Assembly: GCA_963930655.1 (NCBI GenBank)
Contig: OZ005618.1
Location: forward strand, 21,550,501-21,614,500
Direction of reading: 5' to 3'
DNA length: 64,000 nt
Source of the DNA: Myrica gale
Lineage: Eukaryota; Streptophyta; Magnoliopsida; Fagales; Myricaceae
Below are positions 39,150 through 52,140 of this stretch, one piece after another. Position 1 is the first letter of the stretch. Each line of letters begins with the position of its first letter. The position numbers and the translations under genes are program-made. A model generated the notes under the pieces. The model saw only the letters and a program-made list of their open reading frames with translations. It was not told where the DNA came from and made no database searches.

Positions 39150-40228
39150 TTTTACGTTCCATTTTTTCACTAGATGCGCCTGTGTGGGGGGTTTGAGAGT
39201 GAGAAATGTAAATTCGTAGTAGATTGCAAGCTCTTGTGGGTGCCATGTAAATTCCATAAACAATGTATCCGCAGATATTTTTCTCTCTACGGTTTATCAA
39301 TTCATTCCGCTCATATTAAAGTCAGCTGTTATGTACAGTTTAGAGGCAAATCCATCTTGGGATTCGTCTTTGATTAGTTTCTAATAATGTGATTCTTCAT
39401 GATCGATCTGACGATAATGAATGAATTTGATGTCTGGGGGAGATGCATTCTGATAATAACGACTCCATTTAATTTTGTTAAGTTCTCTTTGTATCAATAA
39501 GCTGTACATGGGTAGCCAAATAGTCGGTAAGACTAGCCAGGACAGGCTACGGTGGAGACCCATTTATTAGAGCTCCACTTCATTAATTATTACAACTTTA
39601 TTCCTAGTTTTTGAGAAAATCATATATTACACATTGAACAACTTGCCTTACAAATTATCAAATTGGATACATTGTAATCTAAATTACTATTTGGTTCACA
39701 CTTCACATCCTGTGTCATTTGAAGACCATCTTTAACTGTTTTTTTTTCGAGAGTTTGGATTAAGAAGTCGATGAGAGGACCCGTTCCCCCGAGTTACACA
39801 TCCCTTTATGACACTAGAACATCTCCTCCATCTTCCTTCACCTTCTACAGAGTTATACTCTGTATTTGGATAATGTTTGTTAATTGCTCTTTCTTTATCT
39901 TCCTTCACCTTCTACAGAGTATATGGGGGTAACCTAACCATCAAATATAATTCGGTCAAATGTGGCGTGAGATTTATCCAAGTCGATGCTCGGATATTTG
40001 TGTCTGTATAGAGTGCATCTTGAAGCTCGTCTTTAAAACCTTACAAGTGAAAATGGCATAAGAAAGTCGAGGAGGCCTTCGAAAAAGAGTATGAAATATT
40101 GAAAAAGCTGTGGACGCAGCCAAAGCCAAACGAATGCCTAATGAGAGTTGTCATCACCAAGACTCAACGTACGGGCTTTTTCTATAGATGGAATATCGAA
40201 CCTCGTCATCAAAGTCCTAAAATACAAG
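39150..40228. other. Spacer between convergent PRAF and ankyrin genes
   Basis: No gene recognised. Short direct repeat CTTCCTTCACCTTCTACAGA near 39832 and 39900. The short open frames between 39015 and 39563 are not recognisable. Confidence 0.5.
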
Positions 40229-43200
40229 CTACTTTTTGTTATATTTGTACTTTTTCCAAGCTATCAAAAAGAAAATAGCAAAGAAGGATAAGCCAATGAT
40301 AAGTGCAGGAATGGCAAGATCTGAGGAATTTGCTAATACGGCGTAAACGCCAGTGACAAATGACAACACCATAGCTATCATTGCCACCAAATTCAAACGC
40401 CAAGCCCAATTCAAGAATTTCAATTTCGAATTGGTTCCTTTAATCTGTTGAACGACTAGGTAGGTGAAGACAGAACAACTAGATAGTACCATGGATATAA
40501 TATCTGTAATGACGAATGTTTTAAATGCAGTGCTCTTAATTAGAACTGGGGAGCCTGGGTGTGGGCCTTCTCCACCTACGAATCCCCCAGGCATTGTAAT
40601 TCCTGCTGCAAAGGTTACAGTTGTAATGAGTGTAGCCATAACCAAATTGATTCCTGATGTTTTCTGCATATTCTCTTCAATCCTCCTATTCCTTTCCTTC
40701 ACCGTTTCCTTTATTTCATCGTCATGTCCGTACTGTATAATATTCATAAATTTTCCGAGTAAGAGACTTTGAAACTTCGATATAGCTTGTAACAAAAAAG
40801 GCAATTGAAAACAAATATGTACGTAGTAGATACTTTGTTTCACAAAGGAACCAGCGAACTAATAAGTTGAGAAGAAAAAAGTGCGCCAAATTTAGGAGAT
40901 AATATTTGACTCCTATCAACAGGGCAAAGCCAGATGTAGCTTTGGTGGCTAAAATATATAATATTATAATTTTTTGGACAAGTGAAGGTAAAAAAGAAAA
41001 ACAAAAATATAAGGTTTGGCTTCCAAATCATTACTCAATTCCTAGTTTTCGAGCAAATTATATTTCACACACTAGCTTTCATGAACAATTTGCGTTCCAA
41101 ATTATCAAACTCTTGTCGTTAACCCTTAAGATTGTACCACGTAATTAATGTGAACCATTTGGTAGTTTGTGGGACAATCCCGTAAGTTTGGTATATAAGT
41201 TGAGAGTGTAGATTGTAAGAAAATGTGGTTTCTTGCTAGAGGTGCAAAATATACTGTCCCCTAGTTCTTTTCTCTTTAGTGTTGTGGGTTGTCTTTTAAC
41301 AATTAAAATAATGACAAATGATTGTAGATCAATGAAGGCGAAAGAAGTACGATACAAGGTTTTCTTTCTTTCAGGCATAGACAAAAGAAAAAATTATCTA
41401 AATGATCTATGTAGTTTCACTTTGTTACAAATTAGTCCCTATGGTTCCAATTTCAACGATTTAGTCAATGTGGTCAGCAATATGATTCTTTCTGTTCACA
41501 TCTCTATTAATCCATCGATGGAATATGCTGACATGTCAGCATTGTCAAAGTGTTTAAAAATAGACATGTCAGCGTATTTCATCAAGGGATTAACGGAGGT
41601 GTGGATGAAGGGACTCCAGTGCATCATACTGGTGGTCATAATGACCAAATCGTTGAGATTGGAACCACAAGGCCAATTTATTACAAAGTGAAACCACATA
41701 GAACTTTTGGATAATTTCGCCTCGAAAAAAAGTGCATTGCAATTCTCAGTTCAAGGAAGAAATTAATTAAATGAGAAAATACAACAAAAAGACAAAAATT
41801 ATTCTCCATATAATATATTAGCATAAAAATAGAGAAAGAAAGAATGAAAAAGACTATTTTCCTGATTTTTTCGTACTTCTTTCAGAAAAGGGGAAAATAA
41901 AAAGACAGAATGAGTCTTCTTATATATGTCAAACCAATCTTTTTGTGAAGGAGCAAAAAAAAAACACCTATTACAGTTTTCTTTAGATTTCTTAATCCTA
42001 CGTTAAAGGTAGCCTTGTGATGACAACTTGAGTGTAAGTCTGTCCTTTACCGGCCCTTAAGGTCTAGTGAGAAATCTAAAACGTTGTTGGAACGCCATGT
42101 CTAGGCAGTTTTGACATTTTTTTCTCTTATAAGCCAAGCTCACTTTTACATGAAACACAAGTTAGATAGCCTTCCTCGTGTTGAGTCAGCACCCAAAAAA
42201 TAAATCAATCAATGAAAAAGTAAATAATTTTTCTTTGAGCCCAAGAGAAAATGTTGCTTACCTCCGAATATGTTACATCTCTGCCAAAATCATTAAGGTC
42301 TTGTTCGTTGAAGGCCAATACCGTATCGACTCTACGGTGACGTGCGAGTGCGATGGCATAATTTGAGTAAGTAGACATCAATTGGTGATGAAGAGGGGTG
42401 TTCCCGTCGACATCTTTTTCATTCAAAAGATTGCTCAGAGAAGACTTTCTTAGGATGATTCGCACAATAGAACTTCCGCGAAGGCCGGCCAATATGGCAG
42501 TATGGAGTGCATTGCGGCCTCTGTTGTCAACTAGTTCGCAACAGTCGGGACAGCTTGATATGATCACTAGTGTTGTCATCCTATTACCCCGATCAGCTGC
42601 AATATGAAGAGCTGTCCTACCCATTGCATCTTTCTTATATCCTATCTGTCTATCAAATTTCAACAACTGTTTTGCTGACTGATAACGATCCAAATATGCG
42701 GCTAAGTGAAGCGGAGTCCAACATTTATCGTCTGCTGTTATAATTGGAGGCCCGAGATTTTCGAGAAGCTTTCCAACAAGTTCTAAAACAATATAGTAAA
42801 TATGTAAATGACAAATACATGTCCTATTAATTAGCAGATAGAGATCATGATATGCAGCTAAGTGAATTTCAAGAATGATCAACCACGCTAATTACTTTAT
42901 CAACTCAAATTATCAACCATCATATAATTATTTATGACACAAAATCACTACTATATTGGTGTTACAATTTAGTTATGACTATTGAATTGGCATACCATAT
43001 CCACAACAATGCCCTTGTATCTTGATAAATGCAGTGTTAGACATGGTATTTGCTACGGGCACATAACTTTTAATAAGATCATAACATATATAGTCTAATC
43101 GTAGTTTTTATAAAATTAACCGTACGTGTACGCTAGAATATTGAGAAAATTAAACTGATATTACCACTATCGCCATTAGACATTATTGCAGCATGCAGAG

Positions 43201-43849
43201 CTGTTCTGCCAAGGGGGCCACCATAAGCTGGCGATCTACAACTGTCCATAATTACGAAAGCTGAACGCTTACGTCTTCTCTCAACTGCCATGTAGAGAGG
43301 AGCCTCACCAGTATTATTAAAGAAATGCAATAAATCTGGATCTTCACTGACTAACTTTCTCACCACCTCAAAGTGATCTCCGTAGCGCATGATCCCATGC
43401 AAGGCCGTGTCTTTATCTTTGTTTGTTTTCCTAAGCATCTCCTTGACTGGTTCAATTCCGCTTTCGAGGTCATGATCAGGTTTTCGCGCACGTTCAATCA
43501 GAAAATCCACAATTACTCTATGTCCATACCTTGCTGCAATATGCAGTAGAGTTTCACCTTTGACATTGGTTTGCAGTAATAGTGAGGGACACTCATTGAG
43601 AACCTTTTCCACAAAGTTCATATTTGATCGTCTCTCTTTCACCAGGGTTGTCAGGTATATATGGAGAATTGTGTTTCCAGTTGGAGTTTGTAAGCGATCT
43701 AGGGATTCCTGGATATCGTTGAAAACATTGAATTTTCCGTTCGCTGCAGCATGGTATAAAGCAGGATCCATGCCAATAATAGTCCTCGTTGCCTCCGGCT
43801 GGTTAGAATTCATAGATGCTTGAGCTTCAGTGGAACTAGTTGGGTCCAT
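40229..43849 (-). CDS. ACD6/ITN1-type ankyrin-repeat PGG membrane protein, three exons, 583 aa
   Basis: Minus-strand exons 43849-43165, 42782-42262 and 40774-40229 join in frame (685+521+546 nt). Exons 1-2 encode about ten ankyrin repeats from residue ~30 to ~395 (for example GETLLHIAARYGH, CWTPLHLAAYLDR, GRTALHIAADRGN, GRNALHTAILAG, GNTPLHHQL). Exon 3 encodes the PGG domain: a basic linker (EIKETVKERNRRIEEN), then INLVMATLITTVTFAAGITM and PGGF at about 464-467, with four predicted membrane segments up to the C-terminal WKKYKYNKK. This layout is that of ACD6, ITN1 and the large tandem plant family acting in salicylate-linked defence, cell death or salt response at the plasma membrane; the exact member cannot be fixed. 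Intron 2 (42261-40775) carries a palindromic MITE. A truncated copy of exon 1 and the promoter lies at 57490-60165. Confidence 0.94.
41388..41713. mobile_element. Palindromic MITE in ankyrin intron 2
   Basis: Inverted arms (CTATGTAGTTTCACTTTG at about 41407 and its near complement at about 41687) meet at a central GACATGTCAGCATTGTCAAA palindrome. Related to 2119-2753; a diverged copy lies at 54850-55185. Ends approximate. Confidence 0.65.
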
Positions 43850-45740
43850 TCTTTAGGCAGCTTGAGTTTCGATCCGTCGGTTTGTACTGGTGTACTGCAG
43901 TTTCACAGATAAATTATGTTCCATGAGTTCAAGTGCATAAAACAAATAGCTAAAAGAAAAAGTGCATTCAAACTACGTACAGAGTCTTTAGGAATCGAAC
44001 AAAGTTAGAAACGGAAAATTGCATTCAAATAAATGCCAGCCCTGGCCTCTTACATGTTAACGATAAACTACACGTTAAGTTTTTGTACGGATATAAGAAA
44101 CAAGAAGATTTACTTTTTAGTTTAAGCCCAATTAATATTCTTCTCGGCCTAAATTAATGTTGTGTGTGTGACACATTAACCAACGGGGACTTAATGGTAT
44201 CAAAAAGTTTTTGGGGAAACTTTATGTATAGTATCGTATGATATCACTCTGATGACAACTCGCGAGTTACTAAACCAGTAAAGATCAATGTGGCTGGATA
44301 TTCGTACAAAATATCAAGACCCAAATTGGTGGAAGCGATCGAATGCTTGAAAGTACTAAAGATTATGATTTTCCTTTTCTTGTGATCAACACGTACCGAC
44401 GGATGCTGGATGTATATAAGAGAACGCAACCAGGTAAGATATAAACACACACAAAATAGAAAAGGCCAACCAATCGTTCTTGGTTTAGATTTTATATTTG
44501 TCGCACGTTCCAACGAGACTTAAATAGTACCATATGATTTCAAACTCACTCTAATACTTAGTAAGAACAAATAACGACCTCATCAAGACCTGCAACCAAA
44601 TCACAGCACTCAGAAACTCCCATCAAAATATTCAAAACCTGAAAATAAATCCTGACACATGCAATCCAAACTCAAACATATAAAAGAGAAAATCTCACAT
44701 AAGCGGTGAGCTTTTGGCTATTGAGATTACTAGTTTGAATCCAGTGAATGAGGAAGTGACGAAGTTCACCCTGCTCCGTTGTGCTTCAGATTGATATGCC
44801 TAGATCGTGTAGATTTATAATGACAAACTTGAGAGAGAGAAGACCACAATAGGAATATGAAGGAACAATGAATAGCTCACAAACAGAGAGAGGAAAGGAC
44901 GGGCCGAAAGGGGGTGCTCAGGAATGAAGAGCAAGGTAAAGTCTATCCCAAATATTTATAGTTGTGAGTGGTGACCAACTACCGGAAAACGGAGATGGGA
45001 AAATGATTTGAAAATTAGGCTGCAAAATTGGGCAAAGAAGAATAAAGAAAGAGATAAATCATGTTAAAGTATTTGGACAGCTAGCGACAACCTCGATCGC
45101 TACAGTAAATAATTATTTCATGCTACCATTGGGGGCGTGGACTGATGGACAGATAGACTCCTTGAGGCCTCTTTGTTTTGCAACCTACCTAGCTATTGTA
45201 GTGCGCATTCGGATTCCGTTTCTTTGTGTGCAAAAGACAGAAGGTGGAAGGATTTGAAGATGAATTACTTCATAACATGGGCGAGTGAGACTAATAAGTA
45301 GAAGATTTTCGTTCTAAAATTTCACTCCTAACAGGTTTTAAGAAGGGTTTTGACGTTCTAACACAATGATAAATTTCAATTGCCTAAATTACATTAAATA
45401 ATATATTAATGGCTTAATTTTTTTACTAAACCATTAACGCATTGATTAATTCTATTTGGACTATTGATGATATTCATTAATATATTGACAACATTACAAT
45501 ATTAATAGTGTTGTGTCGTCGCAAATAATGGGCAGACGTTCTTGCCTTTATATAGCTAGCTGTCTCGTACTAATTCTCTATTCAGACCAATTACAGCATG
45601 CATCAACTTGGATTAATATCAATTAAAGCCATCACTTTCCTATAGTATTAATTCCACCACTCGGTCGAATTTGTTTCTTATTTCACCCTTAAACTAGGAG
45701 GACAATGTGGTTGAACATTACTCCTTAGAAAAATACAACT
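43850..45740. other. Upstream flank of the ankyrin gene, duplicated at 58056-60165
   Basis: Non-coding DNA matching 58056-60165 over nearly its full length, by eye with few differences. It probably includes the ankyrin gene promoter. I could not pick a TATA box with confidence. A small open frame (minus, 44244-44513) is kept in both copies but has no recognised domain. Confidence 0.8.
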
Positions 45741-45864
45741 GGCAAATGGTTTGAAAGTCATATAGTGTCACTTTGCTATATAAATTACAACTGGGATTTC
45801 AATATATATTATTGTACAATTAATGAAGATATAAGAGGAGCACGTTCTCTCGTAAAGTTATAAG

Positions 45865-46335
45865 ATTGAGTCAATAAAAGCAAGTTTTTTTTCTAAGAAA
45901 CGCAAAGTCATTTTATAGCCAAGCTTCAGTTAAATTAAAAATATGCACTAGCGGCGGCAACATGATCGTCATGAATTTTTTGATGCCAAGTCATTTTATA
46001 GCCAAGTCTTTTTGGTGTAAAAGATTTATAATTCGGAGCACGTGTGGTTCTAAAAGAAATGCAAATATATATAAAATCATATGGCAATACATTGATTAGA
46101 CTTTAGAACGTGGTCTTTTTATATCTTGAGAGATCATGGGCATTGTCCAATAGTACTAATAGCCAAGCTCGATACCGACGATCCTACTATTTTAAAATTA
46201 TGTCTGGATTTCGGAAATTGTCAAATCATTGTATAGCTAGTCAAGCTCGAGTTGAATTAAAAATATACACTAGTGGCGGCAACTTTTTTTTCTAAACAGT
46301 AGTGGCGGCAACTTGGATCATCATTGACAAGGCTG
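45865..46335. repeat. Direct repeats with a CACTAG-GGCGGCAAC core
   Basis: ATTAAAAATATGCACTAGCGGCGGCAAC-type sequence near 45935-45962 recurs near 46256-46283, with a third short GTGGCGGCAACTTGGATCAT at 46302. Otherwise AT-rich spacer; no gene. Confidence 0.65.
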
Positions 46336-46676
46336 TCTAAGTCTTCGTCTCAAGTAGAGGTAAACTAGGGGCCAGGGCAGGTTTGGAATCTACTAGTCTT
46401 GAGAAGTCAAACTTATGATTTCTTCTAGTCTTGTGTAAGCACGAGACCGTGAAAAATGAACTATATATAAATAATAGATGATATTATAGATGGATCGAAT
46501 TGTACATGGCGTGGCTTTTTTTATTGAAATACATCTATGGCGGCTTATATTCGTTATGGATCGAGTTTTATTTGGCGTGAATCCATTAATTTTAACTCTC
46601 TCAACTTATTTGTTTTTGCTACCGATCATTGTACCTGTGGATATATATATGCCTCAATTGAACAGTACTTGATAAC

Positions 46677-49600
46677 TGATGAGAGATAACAACTAATAAA
46701 CAACGAAATAAATCTTTTATCTAGAGGCAAGCAAATAGAGCGCAATTTTAACAATTATATTTACTGAAAATAATCTCAAGATAATCCATCACACCAAGCT
46801 AGAACAACACAAGTAATTTTTACGTGGAAAACTTATCCGATGTGAGGAAGAAAAAAAATCATGGGACCTAGTCTAGTCAAAATATTCACTATAAACTGAA
46901 TAATGGGTACACAAAGTCTTCGCTACTAACAACTAGAGGCTACAACTCATATCTCTTTAAGATGATATCAATCTTGGCAAATACAATAGAAAACATAGGG
47001 AAAATACCAAAGTATCGGTTACTGTTCATAAGTACGAAGCATAGTTCTCGAGCTCACAATCTAATCTCTAACGTTTAGATTATAGCCCCTTGTGTCGTGA
47101 ACATCTCCTCCAAATTTCAGCTTTCTCGAGCTCACAATCTAATCTCTAACGTTCAGATTATAGCCCCTTGTGTCATGAACATCTCCTCTAAATTTCAGCT
47201 CGATCGGACAACAGACGAAGCGGGATCAAGACATTGATGAAACCTGGGCGTGAAAGACAAAAACTGCCTCTTTCTCTTCTATTTCTCTCTTCAATTCGTA
47301 CAACTTAAAACTCCTCCTTAGGGTTATAAGTTAAAACCCTAATGATATTTGGGCCTTAGTAAAATACCCCAATTGGGCTTTCCTTCACATAGAAGGAATT
47401 AACCCAACAAATCTCCTTCTTTCGACTATGTGGAGGAAATCGCCATCTCGGTGATCGAACAACAACCTTCAAACTTCTGCTTTGGTAGCGCTTTTTTCAA
47501 TATATTAGGACCATTATCATCAGTGTGAATTTTCTTAAGTTCTAATAATTTATTATTTAACACATTTCTGATCCAATGGTATTGAATATCAATATGCTTT
47601 GATCTTGCATGGAAACTAGAATTCTTAGCAAGATGAATAACACTCTGGCTATCACAAAATAACACATACCTTTCCTGCTTGAAACCAAGTTCTCTCATGA
47701 ACTTCTTTGTCCATAGCAACTCTTTAACAGCTTTTGTTGCTGCAATAAGTTCTACCTCTGTCGTAGAAAGGGCAATGCATTTCTAAAGTTTTGATTACCA
47801 AGCAACAACCCCACTTACAAAAGGGAGCAGATAACCCGAAGTAGACTTATGAGTATTCACATCTCCTGCCATGTCTGTATCTGTGTAGCCAACTAGCGAT
47901 GGTTGTCCAATTCCAAAACCAAGTCTCACATTGGAAGCGCCTCGAAGTACCTAATGATCCCTTTAACTGCATTTCAATCCTCTCTTCCAAGATTTGACAA
48001 GAATCGGCTAACTACACCCACTGCATGAGCTATATCTGGTATTGTGCAAACCATCGCATACATTAAACTTCCTACTGCTGAGGTGTAAGGAACTCTTGCC
48101 ATGTCTTCCATTTCATCATCTGTAGAAGGGCATTGCTCAGTGCTCACTTTGAAGTAGGTAGCAATAGGAGAACTAACAAATTTAGCATTGTCCATGTGAT
48201 AAATACAACTTCTTGGCATTCCTGTCACGACTGATTCTTATGCCAAGAATTTTCTTCACTAGTCCCAAGTCCTTTATAGCAAAAGACTTACTCAACTGCT
48301 TCTTCAGTCTGTCAATCCTTAAAGCATTCCTGCCAACAATCAATATGTCATCTATATAAATTATTAAAATGAGAAAATCGTCATTAGAGAATTTTTGAAC
48401 AAATACACAGGGATTTGAAGTGTCTTCTAATAGCCTTGCTCCACCATAACAGACTCAAACTTCTTATATCACTGTCTCAGTGCTTGCTTCAGCTCATATA
48501 GACTTTTTTCAGCTTCCACACGTAATCCTTTTTCCTTTTCACTTTGAAACCCTCTCACTGCTCCATATAAATTTCTTCCTTCAAAACAACATGAAGGATG
48601 ACAGTTTTCACATCCATCTGCTCAACTTCTAAATCAAGATTAGCTACTAGGCCAAGAATAGTAAGAATCGATAACATCTTTACAACTGAAGAGAAGATCT
48701 CATCAAAGTCAATTCCTTTTCTCTGATCGAAACATTTGACAACCAATCTAGTCTTGTACCGTATACGTGAAGTGAACCCACTTTGCTTTAGCCTGTAAAT
48801 CCACTTGTTCTTCAAGGCTCTTTTACCTTTAGATAGTTTCACCAACTTAAAGGTGTGGTTATCATGTAGTGATTGCATCTCATCTTGCATGGCCTCAACC
48901 CAGTCTGTCTTATGTTCATCTTCCATAACTTCTGCAAAACAGTTAGGCTCTCCCCCATTAGTCAATAGTACATATTGTTCTGCTGAGTACCTAGTGGAAG
49001 GATGTCGGTCTCTAGTAGACCTCCAGGATGGAACTTCTGGTGGAATCTCTAGCACTGTCAATTAATCATCAGTCTCAACATCTGCTTGAACCTGTAAGGG
49101 AGCATCCACATCACATGTACCCTGGTGGTTATCTTGAACATCATTCTCAACCTGAGTTGGCAAATCCTTCAATGAAACTAGATTCATGTCAAACCGCCAA
49201 CCAAACATCTTGGCAACCCGGCTTTGATACCAATTTGTTGAGAGAGATAACAACAAATAAATAGCGGAATAATTATTCTCTATATATGCAAGCAAATAGA
49301 GCGCAATCTCAACAATTATATATATTGAAAATAATCTCAAGATAATCAATTACACCAAGCCAGAACAACACAAACAATTTTTACATGAAAAACTTTCTCG
49401 GTGTGAGGAAGAAAAAAACCACGGGACCTAGTCTTGTCAAAATCTTCACTATAAACTGAATAATGGGTACACAAAGTCTTCTCTAATTACAACTAGAGTC
49501 TACTACTCATATCTCTTCAATATGATATCAATCTTAGTAAATACAAAGGAAAAACATAGAGAAAATACTAAAACTCGCAGTTACTGTCCACGAGTACAAA

Positions 49601-49877
49601 ACATAGGTCCCAAGTTCGCAATCTAAGATCCACCGCTCAGATTATAGCCCCTATGTCGTGAAGGTCTCTTCCAAATTTCAGCTCGATCGGACCACAAACG
49701 AAGTAGGATCAAGAATTTGATAAAACCTTGGCGTGTTTTCTCTTTCTATTTCTCTCTTCAATCCGTACAACTTAAAACTCCTCCTTAGGGTTTTAAGTTA
49801 GAACCTTAATGGGCTTTGAGCTTTAGAAAAAGACTCCTAATTGGTCTTTACTTCACATAGAAGGAATTAACCCAACA
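46677..49877 (-). mobile_element. Broken Copia LTR retrotransposon with both LTRs
   Basis: LTRs lie at 46677-47409 and 49236-49877; read on the minus strand they start TGTTGGGTTAATTCC and end CTCTCAACA. Next to the inner edge of the 5' LTR (minus sense) is a primer-binding site TGGTATCAAAGCC, complementary to initiator Met tRNA, and a purine tract adjoins the other LTR. Remnants of Copia reverse transcriptase (about 48555-49061) and RNase H (about 47426-48228) are readable. Flanks ATAAC (46672-46676) and GTAAC (49878-49882) look like a 5-bp duplication with one change. The internal region is far shorter than in a whole Copia element and is clearly broken in many places. The LTRs differ visibly, so the insertion is not recent. 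One LTR contains an ~84-bp tandem duplication near 47048-47210. Confidence 0.92.
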
Positions 49878-50744
49878 GTAACGTCTAATACTCAAAATAA
49901 TCGTTGCTGTACAACATAGACATGACTTATGTTTGGAAATAAAAAATAAAAACTTGTAAAAAAATTTGTTATGGTGTAAATATTTAGATAGATTGAAATT
50001 TTATTGGTATAAAGTTAATGATAAATTTTAAAGATATTTGATTATACATGATTTTTATTAGAGTTTGTAAAAAAGTACAAAAAGAGATGGTTTGATATAA
50101 TTTTTTGTAAAAAATTATTGGAGTTTTGTAAAAAAAAATATGGAGAGACATGATCACTTGATAGATTTTTTTTTTTTTTAAATGTAGTGGAGTTTGTGTG
50201 AAAAAGTGTTGAAGTTTTTGTTGAATTATTTGAGGTTTCATATTTTTGGTTGTAAATTTTTTTAATTTCAAAATATTTCCTAAAAGGCATGAACTTTTTT
50301 AATTGCTGAACGTTACTATTAACAACGCTTGGCTACAATAATATTCAAATGATTTCAACCATTTCTTTTCTCTATCAACTGTTTTTGTTAAGTAATGTTT
50401 AACATCAATTTGCTATTACAATTACTACAACATGGATTTACTTATTTTTGGACTTATTGTACGAGAATGCATGAGAATGTGGTTGTTTAGAATAAATTTT
50501 TTGAACAAATTAAAATAGGGAACGTAAATTTTCTAGGGTATCATGTGAACTCTTATAATTAACTTATAGTATCAGGATCATATTCTAAGAAAGTTTTCCT
50601 TATTATTTCTTTGGAAAAAATGTCTACAAGAACGGTGCTTTTCTTTTTTTTATTTTAAACCCTATGCTTTAATATTTTTTTTTATTCGTTCACGGAATAC
50701 TTTTAAATTCTGTATTTAAAAAGGAAAGAAAAAAACTCCGTTGG
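49878..50744. other. AT-rich spacer with MITE-like repeat
   Basis: The T- and A-rich part at 49925-50290 is an inverted relative of 26350-26640; open frames there are low-complexity artefacts. No gene. Confidence 0.5.
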
Positions 50745-50935
50745 AATCACCTATTGAAACGTTTTCTTTAGATATCTTCTACTTTAAATGCAGACTTGGG
50801 ATGACAACTTGATTGTTTTGTCTGTGTTTTAATGGTCGTTAAGGTCTAGAGAGATATCTAAACCACGCGGGGGACATTATTTGGAAAGTCATATGAATTA
50901 TGATGTCAGGGCCTTATGGTGTCTTGGCAGTATTT
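50745..50935. repeat. Diverged copy of ankyrin intron 2 (41950-42105)
   Basis: Shared order of phrases: CACCTATT-, TTTTCTTTAGAT, GATGACAACTTGA, TTAAGGTCTAG-GAGA-ATCTAAA. A second, better preserved copy is at 56330-56615. It is placed before a PRAF-tail copy in both cases. Confidence 0.7.
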
Positions 50936-51821
50936 ACCTCAATTTCCTTTTTCGACCTCATCTCTTTTAGCCTCACTAAAATGCTATATGAGTTTGGACC
51001 CTTAAAATTAGAAACAACTACACTTTCTCCTTGAACCGTAGAGAAGAAGGTTGTTAAAAAATTTCTCTTATATAGTAACCACTATCAAGGTGAGTTTGAA
51101 TAATTTTTTTACCCTCTTTAACTGCTAAATGTTTGAAAACTCTTTGTTTAGATATTATCTCTCCTCATTTCTTCCGAATTACTAGCGTGCAGTTGAAGGC
51201 TTACATTGTAACCACTCCGACCTCAAAACAGACCCCTCATAAGGGTCAAAATTTGGGTAGAAGGTACACTGGTTTATGTGGCATGATGTTGAATTTTAGT
51301 GTCTAACCACTCACCAAGAAGTTTTCTCAGGTTGCATCTAGGACTAAATCCTATAAGCTTGTCAGACAGCTTATATTAATTTGTTGGAGTTAGTATTATC
51401 TGTGCTTTATTGGTGGTGAAGAACACTTGTCTTTCTTATGCTGGACGGTTGAAGGACATGGCTGAAAGGTTACCTCTGGGAGCTGCTCAAAACACCGAAT
51501 CACCTTCTCTTTCTGCCTTGGGCTCCAGTCCTGCTTCTAATAAAGTTTCTAATGCTTCTATTGAGCGAATGAATGGTCAAGCAACACCGCAAGAACAAGA
51601 CTCAAATGCCTCAAACAGCCAGTTACTTTCTAATGGATTCAGCACCAATAGTAACCGTATTTAAGTTCACACCAACCAATTACATTCAGATCTGACAACT
51701 AGAAATGGAAGCAGAATGAGAGATGGTGAATCTCGTGTTGACACGGAATGGGTTGAACAAGACGAGCCTGCTGTATATATCACACTCATATCCCTAGCTA
51801 CCTGGAGGTGTCAAGGATCAC

Positions 51822-52140
51822 TACAAGAAATATGGTCTCTGTCGACGGTGGCAGTCGTAGCAAAAACTATAAAAATCCGTCGGTAAAGATTTTTGGCCAC
51901 GACTTTGGGTCGTCGAAGACTGGTCGAGGTTGCCGCGTCCCCACTGCCCAACCTTGACGATCATGTGCCCCCGTCATCGATGCCCAACCTTGACGACCAT
52001 ACGCCCCCGTCACCGATGCTCTGTCTATCTCGACCAAAAAAATGGGTGATCGCGGTTGCTCCTTGGTCGACCATCTATATCCCGTCGTCATTGTCCACAG
52101 TAACGAATTCCTGGAAATTTTAGCTCTGCAATTTTTGGTG
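51822..52140. mobile_element. CACTA-like left terminus with tandem repeats
   Basis: Starts CACTACAAGAAATATGG inside the PRAF exon 8 copy and is followed by GTCG-rich subterminal repeats, including a duplicated block (TGCCCAACCTTGACGA-CAT) near 51946 and 51982. No matching right end is found before PRAF homology resumes at about 52850. The filler from 52140 to 52850 has no recognised origin; a ~60-bp phrase (CATATATTTTGCCTCTTCTT) occurs twice at 52613 and 52766. Confidence 0.55.

Noticed and set aside
44244-44513. 89-residue frame preserved in both ankyrin flanks (also 58692-58898)
   Set aside because: The whole flank is recently duplicated, so the shared frame does not show selection; no domain recognised.
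49984-50290. Lys/Phe-rich open frames on the minus strand
   Set aside because: Low-complexity AT-rich MITE-like sequence.
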